Source of the DNA: JAPLDB01 sp964356415
GTDB lineage: Bacteria; Bacteroidota; Bacteroidia; AKYH767-A; 2013-40CM-41-45
NCBI GenBank assembly: GCA_964356415.1
Contig: CAYHHK010000018.1
Span: 1-44,751, forward strand
Length of the DNA stretch: 44,751 nucleotides
Direction of reading: 5' to 3'
Below are positions 33,546-43,162 of this stretch, one piece after another. Positions within the stretch are counted from its first letter, which is position 1, and each line of letters begins with the position of its first letter. Position numbers and translations under genes: made by a program. Below the pieces are notes generated by a model. It had not been told where the DNA came from and searched no databases. It saw only the letters and a list, made by a program, of their open reading frames with translations.

Positions 33546-36500
33546 ATGAGGAATCGTTTTGCATTGGGAGTTGCCCTCCTTTTATCAGGGTATATAAAAG
33601 GGCAGGACAATTGTTCAAATGCTACACCACTTTGCGCCAATAACACCATTGCCTCAACCACATTCGGAGCAACGGTTGCAGTGAATGATCCTGCATTGAG
33701 TTGCGGAGACCTCACGGTGAATAACAGCGTCTGGTATTCAGTGACTGCAACTACAACAGGAACTTGCACCATTAATGTTGGGCAGATCAACAACAACCCG
33801 GGGTTGGAAATGGAGATTTACAGCGGCAGTTGCGGGGCGCTGGTCAGTACAGGCAATTGCAATTCTGCCAATGGACCCGGTGGTTCAATGAATCTGACTT
33901 TTGCAGTAGCAGCCGGTTCTATCTATTATATCATGGTTGACGGTGCTTCTGGAAATCAGGAAGGGTTTACCATCCTTGCAACGTCTGCGACCAATTCAAT
34001 TATCGGACGACCATTGCCGGGTTTTATTCCAAATACATTTTCCGGATGTGCTCCGCTTTCAGTTCTGTTGCAGAATACCACCATACTGAGTGGCGGCACA
34101 AACATAACTTACGAATGGAGACTCGATGGTGGCTCATACCAGAATGCAACCGGCAATGACACTACAATTGTTTTTGCAACAACAGGCAGCCATACCATTG
34201 ATCTGAAAGTTTGCAATGCTGAATGCGGTTGCGCTTCTGTCACACAATTTATTGATGTGGAGAATCTTGTATCTAACATTACTCCTCCTACTGGAATCTG
34301 TCAGGATGCGCTTGTTGATTTTGCCGGAGATGCACAATACCTTCCTGATCCACCCTTCACTCCTGTAAATATTGTTTCCTGGGATTGGAATTTTGGAGAC
34401 CCGGGTTCCGGCGCAAACAATACTGCCAGCGGGCAAAATGTTCAGCATGCCTTTTCTGATAGTGGAAATTTTGTGGTTACGCTAATTGTTACGAGTGCAG
34501 ATTGCGGAAATGATACTGTTACTACAACTGTTCATGTCAATCCAAAACCAGTTGTTAACCCGGGACTTGATCAGGTCATCTGTGAATTTGAAGATGCAAC
34601 CATTGCTGCCATCGTTACCAATGCATCTTTGCCGGTGAGCTACCAGTGGACAGGTGTCGGTATTTTTGTTTGTGATACCTGTTCATCTACAATTGTGAGT
34701 GGATTACCGGCCGGCGGACCTTATCCAATCTCTATTCAGGTTGCAGATGCAAATGGTTGCCTGGCGGATTCATCACTGAATATTACCGTCAACCCAAGAC
34801 CCGTTGTTGATGCAGGCAATGATACCATGGTCTGCCTTTATTCTTCATTGCAACTCAATGCGACAATGTCTGTCGGTACTTCGCCATATACTTTTGTCTG
34901 GTCTCCGTCTGCAGGCCTCAGTGATTCAACAATTCAGAATCCCGTTGCATTTATCACTGCACCTGTCACCTACTGTGTTGTTGTTCAGGATGTCATTGGT
35001 TGTACTTCCGACCCTGATTGCATCAGCATTGACATTCATCCGCAGCCGGCTATCAGCGCTGCTCCCGGAGTGCTATGCGCAACGGATCCGAATCCCCAAA
35101 CAACATTGACAGTAAACGGCGCCGGAGCGGGTTCAACCTATTCATGGACATTGTCACCCGATTATGCTTTGATCACAGGAGCAAATGTTGATTCATCGAC
35201 AATCACCATTTCATTTCCGAATGGAATTGCTGCCAGTTATAATTTTACGTGTGTGGTTACAGATGGCATCACAGGATGCCGTGATACCATTAACTCCACC
35301 TACCAGGTTGTATCGGGGCTAAACATGATCGTGAATATTCCGGATGAAGCCTGCGTTGGAATTCCAACAACCATTTCAGCGGCCGGAGCAAACTCATATG
35401 CGTGGTCAGCAAATCCCTACTACCCCTTCGCTGATTCTACCCTTTCCACACAATTGATTATTCCAGTTGTGACGACAGTTTTCACGGTAACAGGAACCGT
35501 TGGTACCTGCATACAGGTTGTGTCTGACACCATGACTGTTTATGCACGCCCAACCATCACTGTTTCAAATGATACTACAGTTTGTCCAAACACGCCTGTG
35601 CAGATTTTTTCAAATGGCTCAGGCGGCACTCCGCCCTATTTTTATGTGTGGTCACCTGCTGCAGGCTTAAATGATTCTCTTTTACAAAATCCTACAGCAA
35701 CGATCAGCGCCCCTGCCACCTATTGCGCTGCCGTAATCGATATCCACTCATGCTTCAGCGACAGTCAGTGTGTTACATTGAATGTTTATCCGCCACCGGC
35801 AATCAGTGCTGCTCCTGCTACACTTTGTGCAACCACTCCAAATCCGCAAACCGTATTCTCAGTTACCGGCGCTGCACCGGGATCGTCTTACAGCTGGGGA
35901 AACTCTCCTGATTATGTACTGATCACTTCAGCGAATGCAGATTCTTCTGTTGTAACGATTTCACTTCCGCCTAATGCAGTAGCCACCTATTCATTCTCTG
36001 TGGTTGTAGTTGATGCAATAACAGGTTGTATCAATACGCTGCTGCAAACATTTACAATGACACCGGGATTGAACATGACTGTGAGCGGACCATCTGCCAT
36101 CTGCGAAGGCGACTCTGCTGTGCTTACAGCAAGCGGTGCTTCAAATTATTCGTGGTCTGCTTCACCGGCCTACTTGTTCACAGATTCAACTTCAGCAACG
36201 CAAACTTTTTTTCCTGTCGTTACAACAGTATTCACTATTACAGGAACAGCTGCCGGATGCAGTCAGGCAATTACATATACGATCACGTTGAATGCAAAAC
36301 CTGATGCCATTGCTTCACCCATTCCTTTGTTCTGCGGTTGCGCAACTGTTAATCTCACCGGGATACTCAGTACTCCCGGGATGAATTATAACTGGACAAG
36401 CACTTCCGGAAATGGAATAAGTAATGCAAATCAGGAAAATGCAACTTCGTTCATCTGCACAAGTGATTCTTTTGTCCTCATTGTTACAGATCCTTCAACC

Positions 36501-39299
36501 GGATGTGCTGATACGGCATCTGCAATTGCGATACAAAATCCATTACCTGCCGCTGTTGCTGCGGGTACACCAAATCTCATATGTGATGCAACCAGCACAA
36601 CCATTCTTCTTGACGGGACAGGCAGCGATACTACTGCGGGAACTACTTACCTCTGGACTTCCAATAATCCATCTGCAATCTTTGCTGATTCAACTGCACT
36701 GATTACAACTGCGACCATAAGCACAGCAACTATTTTTTATCTCACCGTTACAGATACACTGGGGTGTGATTCTACATTTGCAGATACAGTATCGGTTTAT
36801 CCTACACCTTCCATTGCAGCAGCCAATCCATTCATCTGCACCAGTGATCCGGTATTGCAATCGACGATCACTATTTCCGGAGCAAGTCCGGGATCTGTTT
36901 TTTTATGGGATACGATTCCTTCATGCGTAACTCCGAATACGGCAAATTCCGATTCACAGGTATTTGATTTCACTTCCTGTGGAGCAGGCATCTATAACTT
37001 TTCAATTCTTGTCACTGATGCCGTCTCCGGTTGTGTTAAACGGGTAAACCAAACCGTTACCGTTGTAACGGGAGTAACATTAACGGTCTCAACAGATCCC
37101 ACTATTTGCGAAGGTGACTCAACAACGCTTTCTGCAAGCGGAGCAAACAGTTTTTTGTGGAACCCCGGCGGAGATACAACATCCTCTATCAACGTTACAG
37201 GCCTAACAGCTGCCGGCTCTCCGTACCAGTATATTGTTACAGGAACCATCAGCAGTTGTTCAGCATCAGATACCATTACCATCACTGTAAATCCAACTCC
37301 GCAGACATCACCGATAAATGGTATGCTTATCGTTTGCGACAGTGCGACAGGACTTGTCTATTCCGTGACTCCGCCAAATGGAAATTATACTTGGACGATC
37401 ACCAATGGTACGATCACACAGGGACAAGGCAATGATTCCATTACTGTCAACTGGGATTCAGTGGGAACCGGAACAATTTCAGTTGTTGACACCAATACTT
37501 TTGGTTGTCCGGGAATTCCGCAAACAATTTCTATAACAATCAATCCCCTTCCTGTCACTTCTCCAATCAGCGGACAAGATTCCGTTTGCGAGAACAGCCT
37601 GACAACATACTTCGTAACACCAAATGCAGGATCAACATATAACTGGAGTGTGATCAATGGCACCATTTCGGGAAGCAATACAAATAATGTAGTGAGCATT
37701 CAATGGGGTTCTTCAGGAACAGGAACCCTTCAGGTAAATGAAACCAATGCTGCAGGATGCACCGGTACAACTGTGCTGATGACCGTTTATATTTTTCCGA
37801 TTCCGCCAATACCGGCAATCCTGGGAGCAGCAACCGTTTGCGCAGGAGATACGATGCAGCTTTACAGCAGTCCGTTGGTCGGTGGTGTTACCTACAGCTG
37901 GACAATGACAGGAGGAACGATTGTTAGCGGATTGAATACCGACAGCATATCGGTAAACTGGGATACCACAGCAACTTCCGGAATGATCACTCTCATCGCC
38001 ATCAATCAATATGGATGTGCCAGTGCCATTTCAAATTTCAGCGTTAGCATGAATCCGCTACCGATAGCAACGGCGACTCCGGACTCTATTTCATTGTGCA
38101 GAAATATTCCTTTGCAGATCACAGGAACAGCAACAACGGGAACAATACATTGGACAACATCAGGCGATGGAACTTTCAGCGACACCACCATCACTTCTCC
38201 GGTTTACATTCCGGGACCATCAGATTCAGGCGTGGTAAACCTCACCATGGTGCTTACATCCGCAAGTTGCGGAAGTGATTCTGCACACGTTGTATTGACT
38301 GTAGTGCCGGCGCCAAATACAGTTATCACCGCACTTCCAGATACAATTTGCTGGGGAAGCGTAACCTCCATCACAGCTACCGGAGGCGGAACCTACAACT
38401 GGACCAACAATGGTGCGCTTACACCAACGATCTTTGCAAGTCCGACAGCAGATTCTGTTTTTACTGTTATCGTAAATAATTCTTTCAATTGTCCCGATAC
38501 AGAATCAGTAACCATCAATGTGATTCCTCCGGGAATTCCCAATGCGGGCAATGATACTACTTCATGTCTCAGTGATTCAATTCCTCTAACCGGAACTGTC
38601 CTCAATGCCGGACAGATGTACTGGAACACCCTCGGTGACGGAACTTTTTCAGACAGCACGCAGCAAAGCACAATCTATATTCCGGGCCCGAACGACACAA
38701 CAGCAGGTTCAACATTCATTGTGGCATATGCAACCGGTGCTTGCTTTAACCTGACAGACACGATGCAGTTGTTTTTCAGCCATCCACCATTCGTTAATAC
38801 ACGTCCTGATACCCTGGTCAGTGATGGAAGCGGTGTTGAAATTCCACTTGCAACAGTTACAGGCTATACTACATCTGTCAATTTTACAACCGATGGTTCC
38901 GGAACTTTTTCTCCAAATGATTCCGATGTAACCGGCGTTTATATTCCAAGCGCTGATGACTATTCTCTGGATTCAGTTGTGATCACTGTCGTTGTAACGG
39001 GACCATGTGGAACAGCAACAGATTATTTCGTTATCGACTTTGAGCCGTTTATTATTCCAAATGTTTTTACACCTTATCCGGGAACTCCGGGATACAATGA
39101 TTTTTTCGTCATCAAAAATCTTCCATCGGGAAGCAAAATAAAAATCTGGGACCGGTGGGGATTGCTTGTTTATACCTCAGATGATTATCGGAATGACTGG
39201 GATGCACATGGTCTGAAGGCAGATGTTTTCTATTACATCCTTGAAACACGGAAGAGGAATTATCATGGATGGATAGAGGTGATTCGGGATGAGAAGTGA
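33546..39299 (+). CDS. Giant surface protein with PKD/Ig-like repeats and type B T9SS sorting domain
   Basis: The 1917-aa protein has a signal peptide (to about YIKGQ) and an N-terminal bacterial pre-peptidase-like domain (DNCSNATPLCANN to GFTILATSA). About fifteen PKD/Ig-like modules follow, each containing patterns such as NPRPVVDAGNDTMVCLYSS, CEGDSTTLSASGA or YNWSVINGTISG. The C-terminus (IIPNVFTPYPGTPGYNDFFVI...IKIWDRWGLLVYTS...WDAHGLKADVFYYILE) is the gliding-motility-associated type B sorting domain. It should be secreted by T9SS and remain on the surface, possibly as an adhesin. It is the only type B substrate in the window, and stands apart from the type A array. Confidence 0.92.
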   Translation: MRNRFALGVALLLSGYIKGQDNCSNATPLCANNTIASTTFGATVAVNDPALSCGDLTVNNSVWYSVTATTTGTCTINVGQINNNPGLEMEIYSGSCGALVSTGNCNSANGPGGSMNLTFAVAAGSIYYIMVDGASGNQEGFTILATSATNSIIGRPLPGFIPNTFSGCAPLSVLLQNTTILSGGTNITYEWRLDGGSYQNATGNDTTIVFATTGSHTIDLKVCNAECGCASVTQFIDVENLVSNITPPTGICQDALVDFAGDAQYLPDPPFTPVNIVSWDWNFGDPGSGANNTASGQNVQHAFSDSGNFVVTLIVTSADCGNDTVTTTVHVNPKPVVNPGLDQVICEFEDATIAAIVTNASLPVSYQWTGVGIFVCDTCSSTIVSGLPAGGPYPISIQVADANGCLADSSLNITVNPRPVVDAGNDTMVCLYSSLQLNATMSVGTSPYTFVWSPSAGLSDSTIQNPVAFITAPVTYCVVVQDVIGCTSDPDCISIDIHPQPAISAAPGVLCATDPNPQTTLTVNGAGAGSTYSWTLSPDYALITGANVDSSTITISFPNGIAASYNFTCVVTDGITGCRDTINSTYQVVSGLNMIVNIPDEACVGIPTTISAAGANSYAWSANPYYPFADSTLSTQLIIPVVTTVFTVTGTVGTCIQVVSDTMTVYARPTITVSNDTTVCPNTPVQIFSNGSGGTPPYFYVWSPAAGLNDSLLQNPTATISAPATYCAAVIDIHSCFSDSQCVTLNVYPPPAISAAPATLCATTPNPQTVFSVTGAAPGSSYSWGNSPDYVLITSANADSSVVTISLPPNAVATYSFSVVVVDAITGCINTLLQTFTMTPGLNMTVSGPSAICEGDSAVLTASGASNYSWSASPAYLFTDSTSATQTFFPVVTTVFTITGTAAGCSQAITYTITLNAKPDAIASPIPLFCGCATVNLTGILSTPGMNYNWTSTSGNGISNANQENATSFICTSDSFVLIVTDPSTGCADTASAIAIQNPLPAAVAAGTPNLICDATSTTILLDGTGSDTTAGTTYLWTSNNPSAIFADSTALITTATISTATIFYLTVTDTLGCDSTFADTVSVYPTPSIAAANPFICTSDPVLQSTITISGASPGSVFLWDTIPSCVTPNTANSDSQVFDFTSCGAGIYNFSILVTDAVSGCVKRVNQTVTVVTGVTLTVSTDPTICEGDSTTLSASGANSFLWNPGGDTTSSINVTGLTAAGSPYQYIVTGTISSCSASDTITITVNPTPQTSPINGMLIVCDSATGLVYSVTPPNGNYTWTITNGTITQGQGNDSITVNWDSVGTGTISVVDTNTFGCPGIPQTISITINPLPVTSPISGQDSVCENSLTTYFVTPNAGSTYNWSVINGTISGSNTNNVVSIQWGSSGTGTLQVNETNAAGCTGTTVLMTVYIFPIPPIPAILGAATVCAGDTMQLYSSPLVGGVTYSWTMTGGTIVSGLNTDSISVNWDTTATSGMITLIAINQYGCASAISNFSVSMNPLPIATATPDSISLCRNIPLQITGTATTGTIHWTTSGDGTFSDTTITSPVYIPGPSDSGVVNLTMVLTSASCGSDSAHVVLTVVPAPNTVITALPDTICWGSVTSITATGGGTYNWTNNGALTPTIFASPTADSVFTVIVNNSFNCPDTESVTINVIPPGIPNAGNDTTSCLSDSIPLTGTVLNAGQMYWNTLGDGTFSDSTQQSTIYIPGPNDTTAGSTFIVAYATGACFNLTDTMQLFFSHPPFVNTRPDTLVSDGSGVEIPLATVTGYTTSVNFTTDGSGTFSPNDSDVTGVYIPSADDYSLDSVVITVVVTGPCGTATDYFVIDFEPFIIPNVFTPYPGTPGYNDFFVIKNLPSGSKIKIWDRWGLLVYTSDDYRNDWDAHGLKADVFYYILETRKRNYHGWIEVIRDEK

Positions 39300-39349
39300 G
39301 GCGAACAGCCAAACAGCCGTCATTGGTCATTGAAACAGCTGGAGCAGCC

Positions 39350-39404
39350 GTCATTAAGTCATTGGGTCATCAGGTCATTAGGTCATTAGGTCATTAGGTC
39401 ATTT
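39350..39404. repeat. 8-bp tandem repeat abutting a start codon
   Basis: Nearly seven units of GTCATTAG: GTCATTAA, GTCATTGG, GTCATCAG, three exact GTCATTAG and a truncated GTCATTT that ends directly at the ATG at 39405. A larger duplicated word CAGCCGTCATT lies just before (about 39314 and 39345). Confidence 0.9.
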
Positions 39405-40028
39405 ATGCAATATAGTATCCGCATAATTATTGTCATCCTTTTCCTGCCGCTGATTTCATTCTCACAATCTCCGGCCTCCGGTTTCAAAAAATTATCCCGA
39501 CCTGAAAAATGGTGGGTAGTACTTCATCCCTTTGTTGCAAAGAAGGCATACAACATTTCGCGTGAGGCAAGAAGCATTTCAAAGGAAATGGAACAGGATA
39601 CCCTCCTCGATCATGATGCCGATGGCGGACAGGTGGATGCATTTCGTCATTCATACTGGATGGCACGGCTTACACAGGAGATTTGCCGGCGGAAGGCAGT
39701 TGCGCTTGGCAATGCCCATGAACGTGGCAACTATCTCGACTTTAAAAAGCGCCGCAGCGGGGAAGAATTATTTTCTGATTCAGTGGCAGGAGCCATGGAC
39801 CTCTTCAACAATAAAATTGGAATTGATGAAGGCAGCAAAAATAAAACGCTGGCAAAAGAAGAACTTCAAAAGCTGATCCGTACAAAAATTCTGGATGGAG
39901 AAATGAAAATTATTCTGAAGGATGACAATGGCAATTCCATTGATTGCGACATGAATATTATTAATCTGAAAAAATATTCAGAGGTATGGAATGTACCGAG
40001 ATGCCTTGTAAATTCAGGAAAGCAATAG
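39405..40028 (+). CDS. Exported DUF6973-like protein
   Basis: The 207-aa protein has a signal peptide (MQYSIRIIIVILFLPLISFSQ). The body contains HPFVAKKAYNISREA, DHDADGGQVDAFRHSYWMARL and ALGNAHERGNYLDFK. The D-x-x-x-A-F-R-H pattern and the later H/N residues suggest a metal-binding or hydrolase-like helical fold as in DUF6973-type proteins; that family name is from memory and moderately sure. It probably acts in the periplasm or is secreted. The octamer repeat directly before the ATG could tune its expression. It converges with the PiT gene. Confidence 0.7.
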   Translation: MQYSIRIIIVILFLPLISFSQSPASGFKKLSRPEKWWVVLHPFVAKKAYNISREARSISKEMEQDTLLDHDADGGQVDAFRHSYWMARLTQEICRRKAVALGNAHERGNYLDFKKRRSGEELFSDSVAGAMDLFNNKIGIDEGSKNKTLAKEELQKLIRTKILDGEMKIILKDDNGNSIDCDMNIINLKKYSEVWNVPRCLVNSGKQ

Positions 40029-40035
40029 TATCCGG

Positions 40036-41022
40036 TTACTTCAGAAAAAGTTTGACCATATAATAGACAATTGCACCAAGCAGTCCTGAAACAGGAATGG
40101 TGAGTACCCATGCCCAGATCAGGTCTATTGTAACGCCCCATCTCACGGCCGACACACGCTTCGTAATACCCACGCCGATAATTGCACCTGTAATAGTATG
40201 TGTAGTGCTCACAGGAATTCCGAGTGCGCCGGTACTGAAAAGCGTAACTGCGCCGGCGGTTTCAGCAGCAAAACCTTCGAAGGGCGCAAGCTTTGTAATT
40301 TTACTTCCCATCGTTTTTACAATTCTCCATCCACCAAAGAGTGTCCCGAATGCGATGGATGAATAACATGCTATTTCCACCCATGCAGGCAATGAATTGA
40401 TATCAGTAAGTGTCCCATTCACAATCATTGCTGCACCGATGATTCCCATTACTTTTTGAGCATCATTTCCTCCATGTCCCAAACTAAATGCTGCAGAGGA
40501 GGCAAGTTGCAGAACATGAAAGAGCTTATTGACCTTGTGCGGATTGGTACGCTTAAAGAGGTGAAGCATTATTACGGAAATAAGGTAAGATACCAGCAAG
40601 CCAATGATCGGTGCGAGTAAAATAAACTGCAGTACAGGAGTAACCTTATCCATTTTCACTACATCCCATCCGGCATGTGCAATGGCTGCACCGGCGAATC
40701 CCCCTATCAGCGTATGTGAAGAGCTCGATGGAATTCCCCTCCACCATGTAAAAAGGTTCCAGATAATAGCTGCAATTATTCCGCACATGATCACTTCAAG
40801 TGTTATGGCATTTGTTTCCACTGTTTTGGAAACGGTGTCAGCAACCTTCAATTTAAAAAGCCAGAATGCGAGGAAGTTGAATCCCGCTGCCCACAATACT
40901 GCCGTAAGCGGCGAGAGTACCTTGGTGGAAACAATTGTGGCAATGGAATTTGCAGCATCATGAAATCCGTTGATGAAGTCAAAGACGAGCGCCAGTATTA
41001 CAACAACTACGAATAATGTCAT
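40036..41022 (-). CDS. Inorganic phosphate transporter, PiT family
   Basis: The 328-aa membrane protein has the PiT signatures FDFINGFHDAANSIATIVSTKVLSP at the N-terminus and GIPVSTTHTITGAIIGVGITKR near the C-terminus, with about ten hydrophobic segments. It imports phosphate (as metal phosphate in relatives) with protons or cations across the inner membrane. It lies 33 bp after the DUF47 gene on the same strand, the typical pair. Confidence 0.95.
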   Translation of the reverse strand: MTLFVVVVILALVFDFINGFHDAANSIATIVSTKVLSPLTAVLWAAGFNFLAFWLFKLKVADTVSKTVETNAITLEVIMCGIIAAIIWNLFTWWRGIPSSSSHTLIGGFAGAAIAHAGWDVVKMDKVTPVLQFILLAPIIGLLVSYLISVIMLHLFKRTNPHKVNKLFHVLQLASSAAFSLGHGGNDAQKVMGIIGAAMIVNGTLTDINSLPAWVEIACYSSIAFGTLFGGWRIVKTMGSKITKLAPFEGFAAETAGAVTLFSTGALGIPVSTTHTITGAIIGVGITKRVSAVRWGVTIDLIWAWVLTIPVSGLLGAIVYYMVKLFLK

Positions 41023-41055
41023 AAGTTTATTTTTTGCGTTTGAGAAGGAGACACA

Positions 41056-41703
41056 TCAGGAAAACTTAACAATTACGGACTCCATTACATTCGCAGCATC
41101 TTCACATTTGTCTGTTGCTGTTTCCAAAGCAGAAAGTACCTCCTTCACTTTGATCACCTCGATAGCGCTCACATTATCTTCAAACAACCTTGCTACAGCA
41201 TTGTCAAATACATCGTCAGCATGGTTTTCAAGGCTATTGATCTTTACCAATGCTTCCCTGACTTTAGTATAGGTGCGCCTGCTTCGTAATCCACAAACAG
41301 CAATATTGACTTGCTCTGAGCTTTGCAAAATCAAATCAGACAATTTAATCATTGCAGGATGAATGGGGTCCACTTTATATAACTCCACCCGCTTGGCAGC
41401 ACCATGAATAAAATCCAGAATATCATCAAGTACAGAAGCCAGGCGCTGAATGTCCTCTCTGTCGAAAGGTGTAATAAATGTCATTCCTACCTCTTTGAAA
41501 ATACGATGCGTTATTTCATCGCCGGTATGTTCCAGTTTCTCTATCTGGCGAATGAGCACGCTGCGCTTTTCAACGCTGGTTGTGACAAGCATTTCCTGTA
41601 ATACTTTCGCGATCGCAACGAGGTTTGCTGATGCTTCTTCGAATAAAGGATAGAATTTTCTGTCCTTGGGTATTAATAACTGAAAAAATGAATTTGCTGA
41701 CAT
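41056..41703 (-). CDS. DUF47 / PhoU-like protein
   Basis: The 215-aa protein is largely helical with no membrane segment. It contains EKLEHTGDEITHRIFKEVGMTFITPFDREDIQRLASVLDDILDFIHGAAKR and NSLENHADDVFDNAVARLF, the E-x-x-x-D metal-binding repeats of PhoU-like DUF47 proteins. Such proteins regulate the PiT transporter encoded next to them. It is the first gene of the two-gene unit. Confidence 0.93.
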   Translation of the reverse strand: MSANSFFQLLIPKDRKFYPLFEEASANLVAIAKVLQEMLVTTSVEKRSVLIRQIEKLEHTGDEITHRIFKEVGMTFITPFDREDIQRLASVLDDILDFIHGAAKRVELYKVDPIHPAMIKLSDLILQSSEQVNIAVCGLRSRRTYTKVREALVKINSLENHADDVFDNAVARLFEDNVSAIEVIKVKEVLSALETATDKCEDAANVMESVIVKFS

Positions 41704-41804
41704 GTGATTTTGGTTTATTGTGCCAAAGTAGAGAAATTTTTTCCATGTAAACTCAATGTTAAATAATAGATGGTTTGATACTAAAAACTATTTTTGGGCC
41801 ATCT

Positions 41805-42374
41805 ATGAAACGCATCGCCATTTTTGCCTCCGGTTCGGGAACGAATGCAGAACAGATCATCCGTCACTTTAAAAACAATGGAAAAGCGATTACCGAGGTA
41901 GTGTTGACCAATAATCCCGGGGCAGTCGTTATAGAACGCGCAAAAAACCTTCACACACCCTCTTTTATTTTTTCGAAAGAGGACTTTTATGGGTCGGACA
42001 AGATTGAAAAGCTTCTGCAACGCCTTCAAATTGACCTGATTGTACTTGCGGGATTTCTCTGGCTTGTTCCTGAATCGCTCATAAAAAAATACCCCGGAAA
42101 GATCATCAACATCCACCCTGCACTCCTCCCGCAACACGGAGGCAAGGGGTTCTACGGAGCTAAAGTGCACGAAAACGTGATCAGGTCAGGGGACAAAAAA
42201 TCAGGGATTACCATCCACTATGTGAACGAAAAATTTGACGAAGGCGAAATAATTTTCCAGGCAACTTGTGATATAAACGAAAACGAAACTGCTGAAACGC
42301 TAGCCGCAAAAATTCACAAACTGGAGCATGAACATTATCCAACGGTTATCGAAAATATTCTTGATCAACTATAG
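41805..42374 (+). CDS. purN: Phosphoribosylglycinamide formyltransferase
   Basis: The frame opens at a TTG (41775), but the ATG at 41805 gives the normal 189-aa protein, MKRIAIFASGSGTNAEQI. The catalytic residues are N102 and H104 in INIHPALLPQHGGKGFYG, and D145 in NEKFDEGEI. It transfers a formyl group from 10-formyltetrahydrofolate to GAR in purine synthesis. A TATTTTTG box at 41789-41796 just before the start may be its -7 element, but a TTG at the right distance was not found. Confidence 0.95.
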   Translation: MKRIAIFASGSGTNAEQIIRHFKNNGKAITEVVLTNNPGAVVIERAKNLHTPSFIFSKEDFYGSDKIEKLLQRLQIDLIVLAGFLWLVPESLIKKYPGKIINIHPALLPQHGGKGFYGAKVHENVIRSGDKKSGITIHYVNEKFDEGEIIFQATCDINENETAETLAAKIHKLEHEHYPTVIENILDQL

Positions 42375-42421
42375 TCAGGAATATGTTTTAAATTGCATTC
42401 TTATTAATATTCCGTAAGGAG

Positions 42422-43156
42422 ATGAGGACCAATATTTTTATTATTTTATTCTTAGTAGCAGCAAGCTCATCATTCGCCCAGCTGAAAATCACTTTCCCTT
42501 CAAAGGATGATGTAATCATCACTGCCGACTGGTACCCTGTAAATTCCGAAAGCCAGACCATCCTGCTATGCCACCAGAATGGATTTAGCAGAGGCGAATA
42601 CAATGAAACTGCTGTGAAACTGAATAAACTCGGATTCAACTGCATGGCCATTGATCAGCGGGTTGGAGTCGAAGTAAATGGGGTAGTGAATGAAACAGCA
42701 AAAGATGCAAAGGATAAAAAGAAGGTGCTTACTTTCATCAATGCCGAACAGGACATCACGGCTGCCATTGATTGGTTGTTTTCGAAATACAAAAGAAGAA
42801 TAATACTCCTCGGAAGTTCTTACTCTGCTTCACTTGCATTAAAAATTGCAAATGAAAATGACCATGTCTTTGCTGCCGTCGCCTTTAGTCCCGGAGAATA
42901 CTTTGAAGGAGAAAAATTTATTGCAATGTCCGTGAATGGACTTAAGAAACCTGTTTTTCTCACATCTTCGAAAGAAGAAGCTCCGGCTGTAACAGAACTT
43001 TCGAAAGATATTATTTCACTTGTAAAAATTCAGTTTATTCCAAGGGGTGAAGGTGATCATGGATCGAAGGTATTATGGTCGTCGAAACCTGAAAATCAGG
43101 ATTACTGGGCTGCGCTGATGAGTTTCCTGAACAGGATGAAGAAAGAAAATGAGTAA
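42422..43156 (+). CDS. Exported alpha/beta hydrolase
   Basis: The 244-aa protein has a signal peptide (MRTNIFIILFLVAASSSFAQ). The nucleophile elbow is GSSYS (131-135), giving S133. An oxyanion-type HQNGF lies near residue 51 and the likely catalytic His is in GEGDHGSK near the end; no Asp was assigned with certainty. It resembles dienelactone-hydrolase-like esterases or peptidases. GGAG lies immediately before the ATG, too close to act as a normal ribosome binding site. It lies 6 bp before the acylase-family gene. Confidence 0.82.
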   Translation: MRTNIFIILFLVAASSSFAQLKITFPSKDDVIITADWYPVNSESQTILLCHQNGFSRGEYNETAVKLNKLGFNCMAIDQRVGVEVNGVVNETAKDAKDKKKVLTFINAEQDITAAIDWLFSKYKRRIILLGSSYSASLALKIANENDHVFAAVAFSPGEYFEGEKFIAMSVNGLKKPVFLTSSKEEAPAVTELSKDIISLVKIQFIPRGEGDHGSKVLWSSKPENQDYWAALMSFLNRMKKENE

Positions 43157-43162
43157 CTTCCA

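Noticed and set aside
39350..39404. CRISPR-like array
   Set aside because: The units are 8 bp with no spacers, so this is a microsatellite.
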